Assembly (NCBI GenBank): GCA_032622095.1
Contig: CP136067.1
Location: 74,302,705-74,366,704 of the forward strand
Origin: Siphonodentalium dalli
Taxonomy: Eukaryota; Mollusca; Scaphopoda; Gadilida; Siphonodentaliidae
Reading direction: 5' to 3'
Length of the DNA: 64,000 nt
Made by a program: the position numbers and the translations under genes. The notes under the pieces were generated by a model. It was not told the origin of the DNA. It worked only from the letters and a program-made list of their open reading frames with translations, and did no database searches. Positions 11,924 to 22,790 of this stretch are shown here, in pieces. The first letter of the stretch is position 1. Each line of letters begins with the position of its first letter.

Positions 11924-12192
11924 CATTTCACAGAAGGTATTTCAAACAAGCTGGTTGGATGTTATGAGAAGGATAAAGATTTGGATAGTGCTGATGTCAT
12001 TCTCATAAGAGTTTATGGCGAAAAAACTGAGCTGTTTGTGGACAGGAATGCTGAGAAAAGAGCATTCTGTAAATTATCAGGACTTGGATGTTCACCGCCT
12101 CTATATGCAGAGTTCAACAATGGTATTTGTTATGGCTTTTTTCCTGGAGCGACTCTTGATGACAAGACAGTGAGGATAGAAAAAATAAGGAG
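11924..12192 (+). CDS. ETNK: Ethanolamine kinase, first visible coding exon
   Basis: Encodes residues 1-89 of the visible protein plus two bases of codon 90. It starts H-F-T-E-G-I-S-N-K-L-V-G-C-Y, the conserved ETNK segment that begins the nucleotide-binding lobe, and continues with V-I-L-I-R-V-Y-G-E-K-T-E, where the Arg of the I-R-V-Y-G strand is the conserved ATP-site residue. F-N-N-G-I-C-Y-G-F is also typical of the family. The acceptor is a TTTCAG ending at 11923, and the reading frame is closed by TAA nine bases upstream, so the exon cannot extend further 5'. The donor is AG|GTATAT at 12193. Open reading continues past the donor to 12256 but loses similarity there. The exon starts in phase 0, so the upstream exon must end on a complete codon. 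Confidence 0.95.
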
Positions 12193-13916
12193 GTATATAA
12201 CATTAATTTTAACTATGTGTATCTGTGAGATATATATATTCTGTGTGTCAGTCTGATATTTACCTGACTTCTTATTGACTCCAATGTTTCTATAGAGATT
12301 AACTTATCATGTGGTCCCTTGGGGGGACTTCATAAACTTCCTTCTGATAATATTTGCTGAACAGACTGGTCATATTGAAAGCATGTGTATTAAGAGAGAT
12401 ATTTGCATGTTCTTTACTTGACTTTACAGATAAGCACTGGCTTTTACCATTCGGACCCTGCCTATCAATTATGACTCTCATGGACATATATGAACGCTGA
12501 TTAGTTTGGCAACCATAAGTTGAAAATAATTAAGCTAGGGAAATTTCTATGCAATTCCCTCCTATTTATGATTCCCCCCTATTTATGATCCCCCCCATGG
12601 GACCCATACATGCACGTGACTTCTGATATTAAACAATCTTCACTATTGAATTTTATTAAGGATATTTTTGATATGGTGACAAAAGATAGTTGATGATTAA
12701 AGATAGTAGTGCTGAAACGGTTGACCTATATATGTAGCTGGTTAACCACGAGGGGTAGCCGGATGATAACTGGATATCCGCTATTTTCAACCTATGACTT
12801 TACAGTCATTGTTCACACCATAATATGTACCATAATATGAACATAATTTGGTTAGTATTAACTGTATAACGAAGTCAAGTAAAGTTTACACATATAAAGC
12901 ATGTATTAAACGAATGTAAATCACCAAACAAGAATGGCAATAACTTCCAATAAGTCACATGTTAGCATCTTGACAGATGACACAGTGAACTAAAAGTCAG
13001 TGTTTATAAATAGACGTGTCATACTTTACCTGTTTGTATTCGCGACTGCTACCCAACCTTTTATCGGTCGCATTTGGGAAGAATATTTTGTGACCTACAT
13101 ACAGCGACATATATATAAATGTTCATATATGCAAATCGCGGCAGCTTTTTATTGTCATTATAGCGATTCCGGGACTGGGATTTTGGCAAGTATTAGGTCA
13201 TGTGACTCAGGTATTATAACTACCACTACCGGGTGTTCCTCGGCACTTTGAGATGAATGCTAAGCCACGCATGAATGTGTCCCGTGTAACTCCCGCATTC
13301 TAACAATTCATCTAGCCAGTTTTATTTCTCTCCTTGGACCTATCAGCCATGGTTTTAACTAAAGGAAGTATTTCTCTATTGCGAGTTTATAAACTCAATA
13401 TTTATTGTTGATAACAAACTTGCAATTTATCCGTTGCTTACCCGGTCGTTTAATATTTTTTAAGTACGCGCAGAAACTCTTCATTTCATAGTATGCGCAA
13501 TGCAATTTATATAAATTCCGTGTTTTTTATCGACACAATTTATCTCGAAAGGTTACAGGACACCAATTATTCTCCATAGGTGACAGTGTTAATGTCCGGG
13601 GCTATGCTCGATTCCTTGTGAATTCAGGAACTTTCTAACCTAGTCAATTTTGAAAAATGGCTCTTCGGACCCAATTTGACCCCAAAAAATTAATAGGTCC
13701 GTGTGGGTTTTCCATCTTTAAATTTACCGCTTTTGATACTACCCTAATTCCGCACAAAAAATCATCATCAAATTTTCAAACATACCCCCAATAAATCCCA
13801 GGTTAATTATTTTACCCACTCTGGATCAATATTCATCTAGGTATAATATTTCCATGGTGGCTTTGATTTTTTCTTGTTTTTTGCATTAATTTTATCCCAA
13901 TCATAATCAACCATTC
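12193..13916. other. Intron 1 proximal part
   Basis: No gene. At 13258-13325 there is a 68-bp segment that is the reverse complement of 57362-57430 (includes AACAATTCATCTAGCCAGTT), so a fragment of the repeat found at 57.4 kb lies here in the opposite orientation. Short CTATTTATGATTCCCCCC direct repeats occur at 12563-12598. Confidence 0.5.
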
Positions 13917-14859
13917 AGCTGCAGGCCTGCCAGTGCCAATTTCAAAAGAGTCCAAAACATTGCTCTTCTCCTTCTATTACTACATATCCATATGATTATC
14001 TGGTGAATAGAATACCTAAATGAATAACACAAATGAAAGCATTTGTATCATCACACATATAAAGCGCTGTTCCACAAGAAGCCTTTTTATTGTGCATGAC
14101 CACTGCCCAGTACCAATGACTGGCGGGGTGCTACCATCGTTGATTCGGAAAACAAATCTTCAATGGCGAACGCCACAGCACCGAGCCTTAGGGTGGGGAA
14201 GACTCATCATGTGCTGCTAACAGCGCACCAGCCAACCAGACTTCAATTCTTGGCTTGGGCTCTCATTTGCTCTCGCAATTCATAAGACGGATGTAATTGC
14301 GCCCCTATAATCGTTAGTTGTGTTTTTCTCAAATTAAATGTCATTGTGGGATAGACCTCGATACATGCATGTTCCGTGGCACTTTCACATTCCCATAATT
14401 TAACTGCGATGGGAACGGTTTTAAATATACCTTCCAATAGTTTAATATTGAATCAACGATTACTGTGACCATGCACATTTTGTCAAGAGGGAACAGTCCT
14501 CTTCGCCGAGAAAAGACAGTATCTTACCTGCGGTTCAATTTATAGCAGGTAAGATCACGTGGCCAAGTAACTAACGGAATTTGCCTACCTTGTTTTTGCA
14601 ATAACTAACAAAATGTTTTGTATATTACGCTTGCTTGCTAATAACTAACAGAATGTCTTGTCTCGCTTATAGTCGAACGAGATTCAAATTTGATGGCCAC
14701 ATACCATGCGGGTTGCTCAAGAAATAAACGCGGTAATATGCTGTATTGTCATAGTTGGGTGAGGGCCCGTTGGTCCATGGTTAAACAATTTGAGCAAACG
14801 TACCAGTCTTACATCGGGCAGGAACCGTTCGGTCCCCCCTGGTCCTGCTTCAGCAGACC

Positions 14860-15532
14860 GTGGGAGGCAGGGTGCCGTCTTCCGGAGATTCGGGCAACCA
14901 ATCCTCCAGGACACAAGCACCCGCGCCTTTGGCGACTGTTCTGGGTGGGGAAGCCTCGTTGTCCCATGCGCACAAAGCGCACCAGCCAACTGGCCTTCTG
15001 ACGCTTCCAACGGCGCCGTGGCCCACTCCATTACGAGGGTCGGTCTTGTCCCCCTGGAAACGTCATCCCAAGTGATACGTCCAGGCCTGCTCCTCTGCCG
15101 TCATGGGATCCTAGTGGTATGTCATCGATGTTTATGCCAGCTTGTCGGGACCACCTGCATTTGGGAGATTCGGTGGGGGGGGGCTTTCTCTGGTCAAATG
15201 GATCCTTCCAATTTTTCCCCTTTACCATCCGCCCTTCTGGCCTTTGGGTGGGAAATAGCAACTTAACTAAAACTGCGAGAGCATTTGTTCCTCGTTCGAG
15301 CCATTCCCAGAGTGGGCTTCCCTCTAGTACCTTATCTCAACCTGATGCAGGCTGTTCTGTTGCTGGCATCGATCCTGACATGCTTTCTATGCTTCTCATG
15401 ACGTCTGATGGCTTTGACGACGATGAGCAAGAATCTTGGGCTGACAGTGGTCCCCACTGTCGGTCGAGGATTCTGTCGTTCCTAGGGAACTCGCTTTTGC
15501 ATATGGAAACGACACAGGTTGATATCTTGTAA
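14860..15532 (+). pseudogene. Broken Ser/Pro-rich reading frame in repeat copy A
   Basis: Open frames with a Ser/Gly/Pro-rich start (G-G-R-V-P-S-S-G-D-S-G-N-Q-S-S) and an acidic stretch (S-D-G-F-D-D-D-E-Q) are present in the same order in copy B at 55946-56590, but in each copy they are split by frameshifts at different points. Better conservation of these frames than of the flanks suggests descent from a mobile-element protein, perhaps a gag-like ORF1. No catalytic domain is visible, and I do not recognise the family. Confidence 0.35.
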
Positions 15533-15712
15533 AAAACTTCATCAAAGGATATGTGTCAAATCTTGTTACAATGAATTACAAAAAATTTGCACAACCATAC
15601 CAGTCTTTACCTCAGGCAGTACCAGTTCGGGTCCCCTGGTCCTGCATCAGCAGACCGTGGCAGGCAGGGTGCCTTCTCTGAGATTCAGGCAATCAATCCT
15701 CCAGGACAACAG

Positions 15713-16794
15713 GGTCACACTTATAAGATTTTGTGTTTCCCCTCTCCCTACCCTATATTTTTTAATTGGGTAGGTAGGTAGGTAAAATATTATTTATTGT
15801 TTTTGCCAAAACTACAGTAGTTATATCGGAAAGTATTTAGGCCTTTGGAATATGGTTTGATTGTTAAAAGACCATGTCAGAACTGGTACTTCATGTTTTA
15901 TTAAGTTTAAATGAATTAAATGAATTAAATTAACAATTTACGGTTTCACACACGAAGGTCAACAGTGTGAAATATTTGATATGAGACAAGTCATGGATAG
16001 GAAAATTCATTTCTTAATTATTGGTTCTATAGGCACCTGTGATGCATCAAATTCAAGGACTATCTACATTTAGTTCACTGGTGAGCATTGCGACATTTGG
16101 AGTCTTCAATTACTCTATAGAACCTTTCCTGGAAGTCTGTTAGTGTGTAGTCATACCACTTAAAATGTATCCAAATGGAGACCGACAGTCGAGCACGACT
16201 AATTTATTTAGTTGAAATTATAGCACTCTGCAGTCCTGGTTCACTTTCAGTGACAAGAAATTTCACAAATTTCAATTTTGGGTCGAAGTCCATTATCACC
16301 CGAATATCTTCGCCCGAGTCGCACGAAAATACATTGACAGTGTCCGTTCCGGTTTGCGAAACGCTGACAGCTACCACGCTGTTTTTCAACTTCACCTCCG
16401 TGACCTCGTCATTGCTGGTTAGCAAACTTTCCAACACATCGGACCACGTGCGTTCTGTGTCATATTCGCCGATCCTATTCTTAATTAATGTCATATTTTT
16501 GTCGCCATTTTTCAAAACGATATTAACACAGAGACTTGCAGATATTTTCTGCTTTTTAGCAGACTAATCCATCGCGAAATGTCAACAAACATCACCCGGA
16601 AGTTTAACGTCGGTAAAGCGGAAAAGCAAAAACGTGGAATTAAAAAACACCGGAAATGGACCGGAGGAATGCCGATTTCCGGAACATGAATATAAATAAT
16701 TTTTTACAAACAAGACGCAAATAATAATCTCAGTCGGCGGGTTTAAAATGGGGCGGTCGGGCGAGGGGAAACAAACATATTATTAATTATGGCC
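15713..16794. mobile_element. Harbinger-like element, copy 1 (1082 bp, 3-bp duplication)
   Basis: Inserted in repeat copy A. CAG is duplicated at 15710-15712 and 16795-16797, and copy B has the uninterrupted site with TAG at 56794-56796. The termini are inverted: GGTCACACTTATAAGA..TTTGTGTTTCCCC at the left; in reverse complement GGCCATAATTAATAA..TTTGTTTCCCC at the right. A 3-bp duplication and GG(C/T)CA termini suggest PIF/Harbinger; the superfamily is inference as no transposase is visible. The left subterminal (GGTAGGTAGGTA) and right subterminal (GGTCGGGCGAGGGGAAAC) regions match the element at 46521-47083. Confidence 0.75.
16204..16574 (-). pseudogene. Exon-like reading frame in Harbinger-like copy 1, early nonsense codon
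   Basis: On the minus strand, an ATG in good context (GCGATGG, at 16572) is followed by GAT and then TAG at codon 3, after which the same frame stays open for more than 110 codons to a stop at 16204. The frame reads as real protein: charged N-terminus (S-A-K-K-Q-K-I-S-A-S), then N-R-I-G-E-Y-D-T-E-R-T-W-S-D-V-L and F-D-P-K-L-K-F-V-K-F. It starts close to the right terminus, as a first exon of a transposon gene would. I do not recognise the family. The codon-3 TAG would silence it unless a downstream Met (M-T-L-I-K) is used. Confidence 0.5.
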
Positions 16795-17204
16795 CAGCAC
16801 CCGAGCCTTTGGAGGCTGTTCTGTGTGGGGAAGACTCGCTGTCGCATACTGTCAATGGCGCTTTCTATTGGGAAGATATCTTTACCGACATCCATCTCAT
16901 CACATGAAACGAGAAGAAGATGAAGAAAAGGAAGCAGCAGAAGAAGAAGTCTCTACTTGCTCGGTTTCTAGCTGGCACGAATGTTATGGCACTACCTGGG
17001 ATGTTTCTTCCAAAAACAAGGGGGGGAGGTACAAGCTTGAGCAATGCTGGAATCTGAATTTTTGAGCTCTTTCACATAACATATCAAGGCTGATTCATGA
17101 CTAAATCACATTTACATGAAATCTGTTTTGGAAGAGTACATTCCCGTCAAATTGGGATATTAAATTTATTGCTTGTTGCTTCCTCCTGGGCTTGCATTCT
17201 AATC

Positions 17205-17301
17205 CAAATAGTTCAGTTGAAGGCCTTTCCTTGGCGGAAAAATATAATTTTTAAAATTATAATTAATTTTTCCTTAAGGGAAGCCCGAAACTGAACTATC
17301 A
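17205..17301. repeat. Hairpin MITE-like inverted repeat
   Basis: ATAGTTCAGTTGAAGG at the left and the inverted GCCCGAAACTGAACTAT at the right close a fold-back of about 95 bp with an AT-rich centre (TAATTTTTAAAATTATAATT). A half copy in direct orientation follows at 17409-17470. The same arrangement is at 57206-57297 and 57537-57592. Confidence 0.7.
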
Positions 17302-17479
17302 TAGATCCCTCCCATGGCGGTGCAATTCCCAACCCCGCGACTCGCAAATCTTATGATTAGGTCGGAAATAAAACTGGCTAGATGAATTGTTAGAACCGGA
17401 GATAATAATCCAAATAGTTCAGTTTCAGGCTTCCCTTAAGGAAAAATTAATTATAATTTTAAAAATTATATGTAACTTG

Positions 17480-18000
17480 CAATTCATGGAAGAATTGTGA
17501 TCTCGCACCAGGTTTTGACTTTGAATATGCTTAATTTCTACTGTGTACCCCTTTGAGTTTGTGGCAAAATTGAGAAAGTACACATGTTTAAAAGCTATTG
17601 TTGGCAGTCTCATGCTTATTAAGGACCTGAATATGTTAGTCTTTGTCATTGGCATTGCGTGTGTGAGTGTATTTATACAAGTATTTATAGCCACCTGCGC
17701 ACCATGCTTTCCAATTGACATTAGTGTTAATGGCATTCATTAAAGTGACATAGTCGACTCAAATCGGTAAAAACAAATTTTTTTGTATTTGTATGCTTAT
17801 TTATGGTTTTCCATTAATTTTTTATTGTTATTTACCAGGATTTCTGCTAGTGTTAAAATGTTGGGGCTTTCTTGTGGCCAGTGGAAAAACACAATTGCCA
17901 TTGCCATTGATGGTGACGATACACCTACACATACAGTACTTATACATGTAACTGGCTTCTAGTTTAATAGTTCTACTCTGGATATGTCATAGTTCAAATG
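17480..18000. other. Intron 1, unassigned stretch
   Basis: No gene or repeat recognised; short open frames only. Confidence 0.4.
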
Positions 18001-19520
18001 ATGTGCCCAATGGACTAGCCCATTTTCGTATAGACAGATTCACGATGGCAATCAGCGGCAAATGCCGACGATTTCACATGCTTTCTGCATTCCTCGACCC
18101 TTGACCTCCAAGTACGGTACAGAGTTTACTGAGGTGACCTCTTGATGGGAGCCATCAATTTTTTCTGAAATTCGTTAAAAAAACATGGCTGCCAGCAACC
18201 ATTTTGGATTACAAATTTGAATCCATCTGCACACCCTGCAGCGGGCATTTATTGGAGAAATGTTTTGAAAATTTATAGGTATGTTTTAATAGGATCACCT
18301 GTAGATGGGAGTTATAAATTTTTAGCGATTTTCGATGAAAACCATGGCCACTGGCAGCCATCTTGAATTTTACTCTTTGCATGACTAAATCCTTTGGCAC
18401 ACCCTACAGACCACATCACTCATCTACTCGCCACTAAACTTCATATGGATCCTCGGGGTGACCTCTAGATGGGAGCCATCAATTATTTCTGAAATTTGTT
18501 AAAACACATGGCCGCCAGCAGCCATCTTGGACTTTACTCTTTGCATGACTAAATCCTTTGGCACACCACTTCCTTCATCCGATCGCCATCAAGCTTCATA
18601 TGGATCTTCGGGGTGACCTCTAGATGGGAGCCTTTCGATTATTTCTGAAATTCGTTAAAAAAACCTGGATTCCAGCAGCCTTCTCGGATTTCAAAATTTG
18701 AAATTTGAATCCATCGGCACACCCTGCATCCCGCATATATCTAAAAAAATAGTATTGTAAATTTACAGGCATGATTAAGATCACCTCTAAATGAGAGCTA
18801 TCTAATTGAACAATTTTCCATTAAAAACATGGCTGCTGGCTGCCATCTTGTATTTTTTTACTCTTTGCGTGACTAAAAAATCCTTTGGCACCCCCTACAG
18901 ACCATTTCCCTTGTCCGATCATCTCCAAACTGTATATTCATCTTCAGGGTGATCTCTAGATGGGAGCCATTGATTTTTTCCGAAATTCGTTGAAAAATAT
19001 GGCTGCCAGCTGCTATATTGTATTTTACTCTTGCATGACTAAATCTTTCGACACAATCTATAGGCCACATCCCTCATCTGATCGTCACTAAACTTCATAA
19101 GGATCTTCAGGATGACCTCTAGATGGGAACCAACGATATTTTCTGAATTTCGTTAAAAAACATCGTCGCCAGTGGACATCTTGGATTCTACTCTCTTCGT
19201 GACTGAAATCCTTTGGCACAGCCTAATGCCATGTCCCTCATCTCTCATCCAAACTTCATATGGTTCTTTGGTGTGACCTCTAGATGGAAGCTGTCCAATT
19301 AGTCCGAATTATGTTAAAAAACATGAGCACCTGAATCCATTGGCACACCCTATACATGTAGCCCACATTTAGTGGAGAAATGAAATTAATTTCATTTACA
19401 CAATACTATCAATTTACTGATACTTTTTGACTTTCCTTCTTTATCATTCTATTGACTGCTCAGCATAACATTATTAACACCTCCCCATGTTGAGCTACAG
19501 TGGCATTGACACGTTCGTTG
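18000..19520. repeat. Tandem array, about eight units of 150-175 bp
   Basis: Units recur with GTGACCTCTAGATGGGAGCC near 18128, 18296, 18460, 18613, 18780, 18951, 19111 and 19275, plus ATGGC(C/T)GCCAGC and TTTGGCACACCCTACAG. It ends with TTGAGCTACAGTGGCATTGAC (about 19491). Related but shorter arrays are at 20449-20800 and 59893-60770. Fits the same head/core/tail architecture as other molluscan tandem-core elements. Confidence 0.8.
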
Positions 19521-19799
19521 TAGGGTGAATTCAATTAAAACAGACAAAAAATCTCACCACTGGATCTGGGCATAAAGTCTGCTATAGAAAGATATATACA
19601 TGGATACAGCATTATCCCAACTGATTTCACTAGATGGTTTATGTCAAAGAAAACTTGGACAAGAGATAAATGTATTGTTGAGTTGGATATTGAGTTGGAT
19701 ATTTCGGGATTAGGGCATAAAAATAGAGTACGCTTATCTCTAAAATGTGTGTTGCTTTCTGTGCTTTGAATACATAATTTGACATATCTTTTTTCACAG
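19520..19799. other. Intron 1 distal end
   Basis: Contains TCTGGGCATAAAGTCTGCTATAG (19566), a word that recurs at 63556, then the polypyrimidine tract and acceptor of exon 2. Confidence 0.4.
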
Positions 19800-19937
19800 A
19801 CTCATAGCCAAAGAGATGGTCAGGCTACATACAGTTCCTTTACCTGAAAATGATAGACAATCTGAGTTATTTCCAAGAATAAGGAAATTCTTCAATTTCA
19901 TTCCAGATGAAATAGAAAATCCAGATTTAAGAGAGAG
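19800..19937 (+). CDS. ETNK: Ethanolamine kinase exon 2 of the visible set
   Basis: A 138-nt exon encoding residues 90-135, starting R-L-I-A-K-E-M-V-R-L-H, the helix found in choline/ethanolamine kinases as (R)LIA+x(L/M)A+(I/L)H. It continues into L-F-P-R-I-R-K-F-F-N-F-I-P, which aligns with the K-(Y/F)-F-x-x-I-P segment of animal ETNKs. The acceptor is TTTTTTCACAG after a pyrimidine tract and the donor is AG|GTAAAA. It enters with one base completing codon 90 and leaves two bases, so skipping it alone would keep frame (138 = 46 codons). It is too short to appear as an open reading frame with a start codon. Confidence 0.93.
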
Positions 19938-20448
19938 GTAAAATGCTTATTAGTCAAAGTTTTTGTCTAGGTTTCACCATATTGATTTTGATGTTAGATT
20001 TGTATGCCTTGTGTTTAAGAAATAAATACATGGAAAGTCTAGCCCTACAGTCAGTTTCTGTGGTCAAAATCAACACACGCTGATGTGCTATATATATTTA
20101 TTTAATTTATCATTCAACTGCATATTATTCCGTCGAATTTATAGTGACCGCGATATACAGCAAAATTTAGTTTCAGAAACCAACTATAATGGTCCAGTTT
20201 TGTGGTTTAAAGCAAGGTTCAAAATTGTAACATAAAAAATGATGTCACTATTATAAATGACAATTACTTTTCTTGGTCTCTTTTCTGAGCTTTTCAGTAT
20301 TTTTTACAGCTTATTTCTGTTATATCTCAAATCAATATGAACATTAATAGGTAGCCATTCCATGTCTCATCAGCACAGCACATTTCAACCAGTTATCCTG
20401 CTTTTAGAATTATGAGGGTTTTTAAACATTGATACGGTTACACAATTT

Positions 20449-20800
20449 TTGGCTCAACTTGACGAAATTTAAAGTATGAGCTATTTCCATGGGTTGGCAT
20501 CCGTCGTGCATGTGTCCATGCATCTTCTACAATTTCCTTTGGCACACGATACAGGCCACAATCCTCATCCGATCATCACTAAACTTCATAGGGATTTACA
20601 ATGAGACCTCTAGCTTGGAGCCATCAATTTTTTTCCAAAAAAACAAAACATGGCCACCAGCAGTCATCTTCGGTTGCACATTAGAATTCATTGGCACATC
20701 TTACAGCCCTTATGTATCAGAGAAATGTGGTTTGATGTCAGTCGTCCATGCGTTCTCCAATCTTGGACCCTAACCATTTGATGACAGCTAGGAGCCACGC
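20449..20800. repeat. Short copy of the 18.0-kb array family
   Basis: Starts GGCTCAACTTGACGAAATTT with TTCCATGGGTTGGCATCCGT, then two diverged core units (ACTAAACTTCATAGGGATTT; TGGCCACCAGCAGTCATCTT). The same head is at 59897. The rest of intron 2 up to 20449 shows nothing recognisable. Confidence 0.7.
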
Positions 20801-20830
20801 TGGTGCAGCTTTAAAGATCCTGTCCAGTGC

Positions 20831-20883
20831 ATTCTCTGATATATGCTAGTCTCTCCTCGTATATATAAGAGAATGCACTGAAT
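20831..20883. repeat. Short perfect-stem hairpin
   Basis: CAGTGCATTCTCT and AGAGAATGCACTG pair as a 13-bp stem, with partial pairing of ATATAT inside. In intron 2; no poly-T follows, and no RNA gene is claimed. Confidence 0.6.
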
Positions 20884-21305
20884 TACAAGGTCAATGTATG
20901 TAATCTCTTATCTATTCGAGACTCCCTATGGGAGCACACCATGTAATCACCTCATTGCGGTTTGGAAGAAAATCTGGTTCCCGGTAGTTTTTCGTCCGTT
21001 CCCAGTTCGCATTTTTAATCGAAGTTTGCATGCCCTGAAATCATGGGATATTTAATCAAAAATTTATCATTAAATATAAACCCTTAGATCCTGATTTGTT
21101 ATGAAAAAACCTCATGCGAAGTAGCAACCAAATAAAAAACAGTAAAATATTTATTTGGAAAGTGAAACTAAACATCATTATTTCTGTTGACCGATGTCTT
21201 CTTCAAATTTTCTATTGTCTAATTAATGTTGAAAAGTGTTCACACTATCTGGATTATTATAAATTAAATGTTGAAATAGGTCACTTGAAACACAATTCAA
21301 TAGTT

Positions 21306-22380
21306 TTTATACGCCCTTTTTGAAAAAAGGTCGTATTATGTTATCAGTCTGTCCGTCTGTCCGTCTGTCTGTCGAGCCGTCTGTCCGTCTGTCTGTCCGT
21401 CCGTCCGTTAACATTTTTGGTTTCCGATCGATAACTCCAGTTTGGAGTATTTTATCTGAACCAAAGTTGGTATGTGTATTTCCCAGCTAAAGATACAGGC
21501 CAATTTCGAATATGGGTTCCGTCCAATTATTTTTACATGAGTTACGGCCCATTTTCGACTTAGAATTTGACCGTCTGTTAACATTTTTGGTTTCCGACCG
21601 ATAACTCCAGTTTGGATTATTTGATCTGAACCAAAATTGGTATGTGTATTTCCCAGCTAAAGATACAGGCCAAGTTCGAATATGGGTTCCGTCCAATTAT
21701 TTTTACATGAGTTACGGCCCTTTTTCGACTTAGAATTTGACCGTCTGTTAACATTTTTGGTTTCCGACCAATAACTCCAGTTTGGATTATTTGATCTGAA
21801 CCAAAGTTGGTATGTGTATTTATCAGCTAAAGATACAGACCAAGTTCGAATATGGGTTCCGTCCAGTTATTTTTACATGAGTTACGGCCCTTTTTCGACT
21901 TAGAATTTGACCGCCTGTTAACATTTTTGGTTTCCGACCGATAACTCCTGTTTGGATAATTTGATCTGAACCAAAGTTGGTATGTGTATTTCCCAGCTAA
22001 AGATACAGGCCAAGTTCGAATATGGGTTCCGTCCAGTTATTTTTACATGAGTTACGGCCCTTTTTCAACTTGGAATTTTACCAATTTCATAACATTTTGG
22101 TTTCCGACCGATAACTCCAGTTTTGATTATTTGAGCTGAATCAAAGCTGGTATGTGTATTTCCCAGCTAAAACTACAGGCCAAGTTTGAATATAGGTTCT
22201 GTCTAATTATTTTTACATGAATTATGGCCATTTTTCGACTTAGAATTTGACCACATTTTGGCATTGAAATTAGGGGTACATGCATATCAGATTTTCTTCA
22301 AATGTAAGCTCAAAGTATTATCTTATTTTGCGATAGTACAATTCGAAATGGCTAAAGGGCGTATTTTGCCACACCCTAGC
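21306..22380. repeat. Pearl-like element: CTGT/CCGT head and five 170-bp units
   Basis: Begins TTTTTATACGCCCTTTTTGA, then a (GTCTGTCC)n head (21347-21408), then five units starting AACATTTTTGGTTTCCGA(C/T)C at about 21410, 21580, 21750, 21920 and 22090, a very regular 170-bp period. It ends near AAAGGGCGTATTTTGCCAC, the inverted counterpart of the start. A truncated relative is at 28825-28930. Units 2-4 are the most alike, suggesting recent homogenisation of the centre. Confidence 0.85.
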
Positions 22381-22691
22381 GATGCTCTTGTTTGGATATA
22401 ATTTGACAACTCCGCGGATGGAGGTTGACAACACTGTAGTCTGGTCGAGATTTGACTTGACAACCACTCGAATGTCGATTGTGGAACTATACAAGATAGA
22501 GTCCAAATGATATATTCGTATCTTCCCTCATTTTAGTATGTTTCTTGGGATTTTCACGCTTATATGTCTGTACTATTGTTTGAATATTTCCAAGTCTACC
22601 TTTAAGAAGTATGTTATGAGGCAGATGTCACATGCATGTTTGGGAATTTCCAAAGTCACGATTTCAGTATTTTTGTACAGACTGCACAATT

Positions 22692-22790
22692 TCTTTCATT
22701 GCAGCTCAGATTTGGAGGACCTCAGGTGCATATATGCCTCTGCACAACAGCGAGCCTGATGCTTTAGGGAGAGGCGAATAATCCATTCTA
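22692..22790 (+). pseudogene. Decayed inverted copy of the 23.9-kb exon-like segment
   Basis: TTGCAG followed by CTCAGATTTGGAGGACCTCA and then a run homologous to the minus-strand segment at 23876-23971. Reading S-D-L-E-D-L-R-C is followed by divergence and a TGA. Upstream bases (from about 22540) also resemble the reverse complement of 24000-24190, so intron-like flanks were copied with the exon. Confidence 0.45.

Larger units (their letters stand above)
13917..17470. repeat. Long dispersed repeat, copy A
   Basis: Matches 54716-57592 in the same orientation over most of its length, starting at CAGGCCTGCCAGTGCCAATT and ending at a TTCAGTTTC(A/G)GGCTTCCCTT block. Copy A lacks about 280 bp present in B (55305-55588) and carries a 1082-bp insertion (15713-16794). 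An internal direct repeat with CAGACCGTGG(G/C)AGGCAGGGTGCC occurs at about 14840 and 15650. Both copies hold a Ser/Pro-rich, frame-disrupted open stretch (see 14860-15532). Probably a degraded mobile element. Confidence 0.75.

Noticed and set aside
12193..12256. Extension of ETNK exon 1 to the stop at 12256
   Set aside because: Family similarity ends exactly at the donor AG|GTATAT and resumes in the exon at 19800 in the correct phase.
14790..15266. 158-codon frame (longest in the window), also at 55863
   Set aside because: Overlaps other open frames in a GC-richer repeat and shifts frame between copies. No domain recognised, so kept only as part of the broken Ser/Pro-rich stretch.
20831..20883. 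microRNA precursor
   Set aside because: The stem is only 13 bp with an open middle; too short for a canonical precursor.
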